Notes under the pieces: model-generated
Told to the model about the DNA's origin: nothing
What the model saw: only the letters and a program-made list of their open reading frames with translations
Database searches by the model: none
Assembly: GCF_039634365.2 (NCBI RefSeq)
Contig: NZ_CP155079.2
Location: forward strand, 3,782,001-3,846,000
Direction of reading: 5' to 3'
Source: Mucilaginibacter sp. PAMB04168
GTDB taxonomy: Bacteria > Bacteroidota > Bacteroidia > Sphingobacteriales > Sphingobacteriaceae
Length of the DNA stretch: 64,000 bases
Position numbers and translations under genes: made by a program
In this document: piece after piece, positions 63,623 to 64,000 of the stretch
How positions within the stretch are numbered: the stretch's first letter is position 1
Layout of the letters: every line of letters starts with the position of its first letter

Positions 63623-64000
63623 TTAAAATTTCAGGTGCTTTACAGTCAGGCCGTTGTTGATAAGTTGCTTTAACGATTCGATACCTACTTTTAAATGCGT
63701 TTCAACGTATTGCTCGGTTACTTTAGAATCGCTTTCAGCTGTCTTTACACCCTCTGGTATCATTGGCTGGTCTGATACCAGCAACAAGGCTCCCGTAGGT
63801 ATTTTATTGGCAAAACCGGTGGTAAAAATAGTTGCCGTTTCCATATCCACTGCCATGGCACGCAGTTCTTTAAGATACTTTTTAAACTCCTTATCGTGCT
63901 CCCACACGCGGCGGTTAGTGGTGTAGCAGGTACCGGTCCAGTAATCGCGGCCCATATCACGTATAGTGGTCGATATAGCCTTTTGCAGTGCAAACGAAGG
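63623..64000 (-). CDS. amn: AMP nucleosidase, C-terminal part (gene continues past the window)
   Basis: The frame is open to the right edge on the minus strand, so the 5' part is missing; 125 codons are seen. SFALQKAISTTIRDMGRDYW, YTTNRRVWEHDKEFKKYL and RAMAVDMETATIFTTGFANKIPTGALLLVSD fit the C-terminal half of the short Bacteroidota AMP nucleosidase, related to MTA/SAH and purine phosphorylases. It hydrolyses AMP to adenine and ribose 5-phosphate, contributing to purine balance alongside purA. The complete protein would be about 255 residues (from family knowledge). Confidence 0.9.
   Translation of the reverse strand, partial: PSFALQKAISTTIRDMGRDYWTGTCYTTNRRVWEHDKEFKKYLKELRAMAVDMETATIFTTGFANKIPTGALLLVSDQPMIPEGVKTAESDSKVTEQYVETHLKVGIESLKQLINNGLTVKHLKF

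Overview
The window is an ordinary chromosomal segment of a Bacteroidota bacterium, most likely a member of the Sphingobacteriaceae (Mucilaginibacter or Pedobacter-like). This genus-level placement is an inference. The signs are: promoter boxes of the Bacteroidota type (TTG, about 20 bases, then TAnnTTTG); start codons without Shine-Dalgarno sequences; the fused DAHP synthase/chorismate mutase; type III glutamine synthetase; a TamL-type lipoprotein; BshB1; and the families DUF1573, DUF3276/PUR, DUF4294, DUF4468, DUF5103 and DUF5522. I see no phage, plasmid, insertion sequence, CRISPR array or rRNA operon. The genes are dense, and many converging pairs are separated by strong bidirectional hairpin terminators.

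Layout. 0-5 kb: an SGNH hydrolase, proline dehydrogenase, a small S4 protein with aroB, and a short-chain dehydrogenase. 4.9-8.7 kb: the aromatic amino-acid operon pheA, DAHP synthase/chorismate mutase and aroA. It is preceded by a 22-codon leader peptide rich in Phe and Tyr, with mutually exclusive RNA hairpins. This ribosome-stalling attenuator is the most interesting element of the window. 8.9-10.6 kb: an AraC-type regulator fused to a metal-binding HMA-like domain, followed by an HMA/MauE-like membrane protein. 10.8-14.4 kb: aroC, a PUR-domain protein and an ABC exporter. 14.8-19.8 kb: nusB, a DUF1573 lipoprotein and yajC, then ybbR, coaE, a metallo-beta-lactamase exonuclease, a 53-residue DUF5522 protein and a MarR regulator. 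19.8-23.3 kb: tamL facing an rRNA/tRNA methyltransferase with overlapping start codons, then tRNA-Cys and a tiny basic protein.

23.3-42 kb: pyrD, a second SGNH hydrolase, a MutS-like ATPase, an ABC-F ATPase, DUF5103, a thioesterase, an aldo/keto reductase, an EVE protein, two small orphan genes, a PAS histidine kinase, holA, a lone HSDR_N_2 nuclease-fold protein, a hybrid histidine kinase and valS. 42-49 kb: a TonB protein and a DUF4468 protein, then a nitrogen-assimilation group (porin, amt and divergent glnN). 49-64 kb: cystathionine beta-synthase, a class IV aminotransferase, an RluD-type pseudouridine synthase, a secreted barrel-like protein, a D-cysteine desulfhydrase-like enzyme, bshB1, gpx, DUF4294, rel, fur, purA, pabB and the 3' part of AMP nucleosidase at the right edge.

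Shikimate and chorismate chemistry is over-represented: aroB, DAHP synthase/CM, aroA, aroC and pheA supply Phe and Tyr, and pabB with the PabC-like aminotransferase drains chorismate to folate. Phe/Tyr availability would feed back on the pheA operon through the leader peptide. A family of palindromic repeats with TGTCATTCCGAACG-like ends occurs three times, and one copy appears to supply the start codon and N-terminus of the DUF5103 gene.
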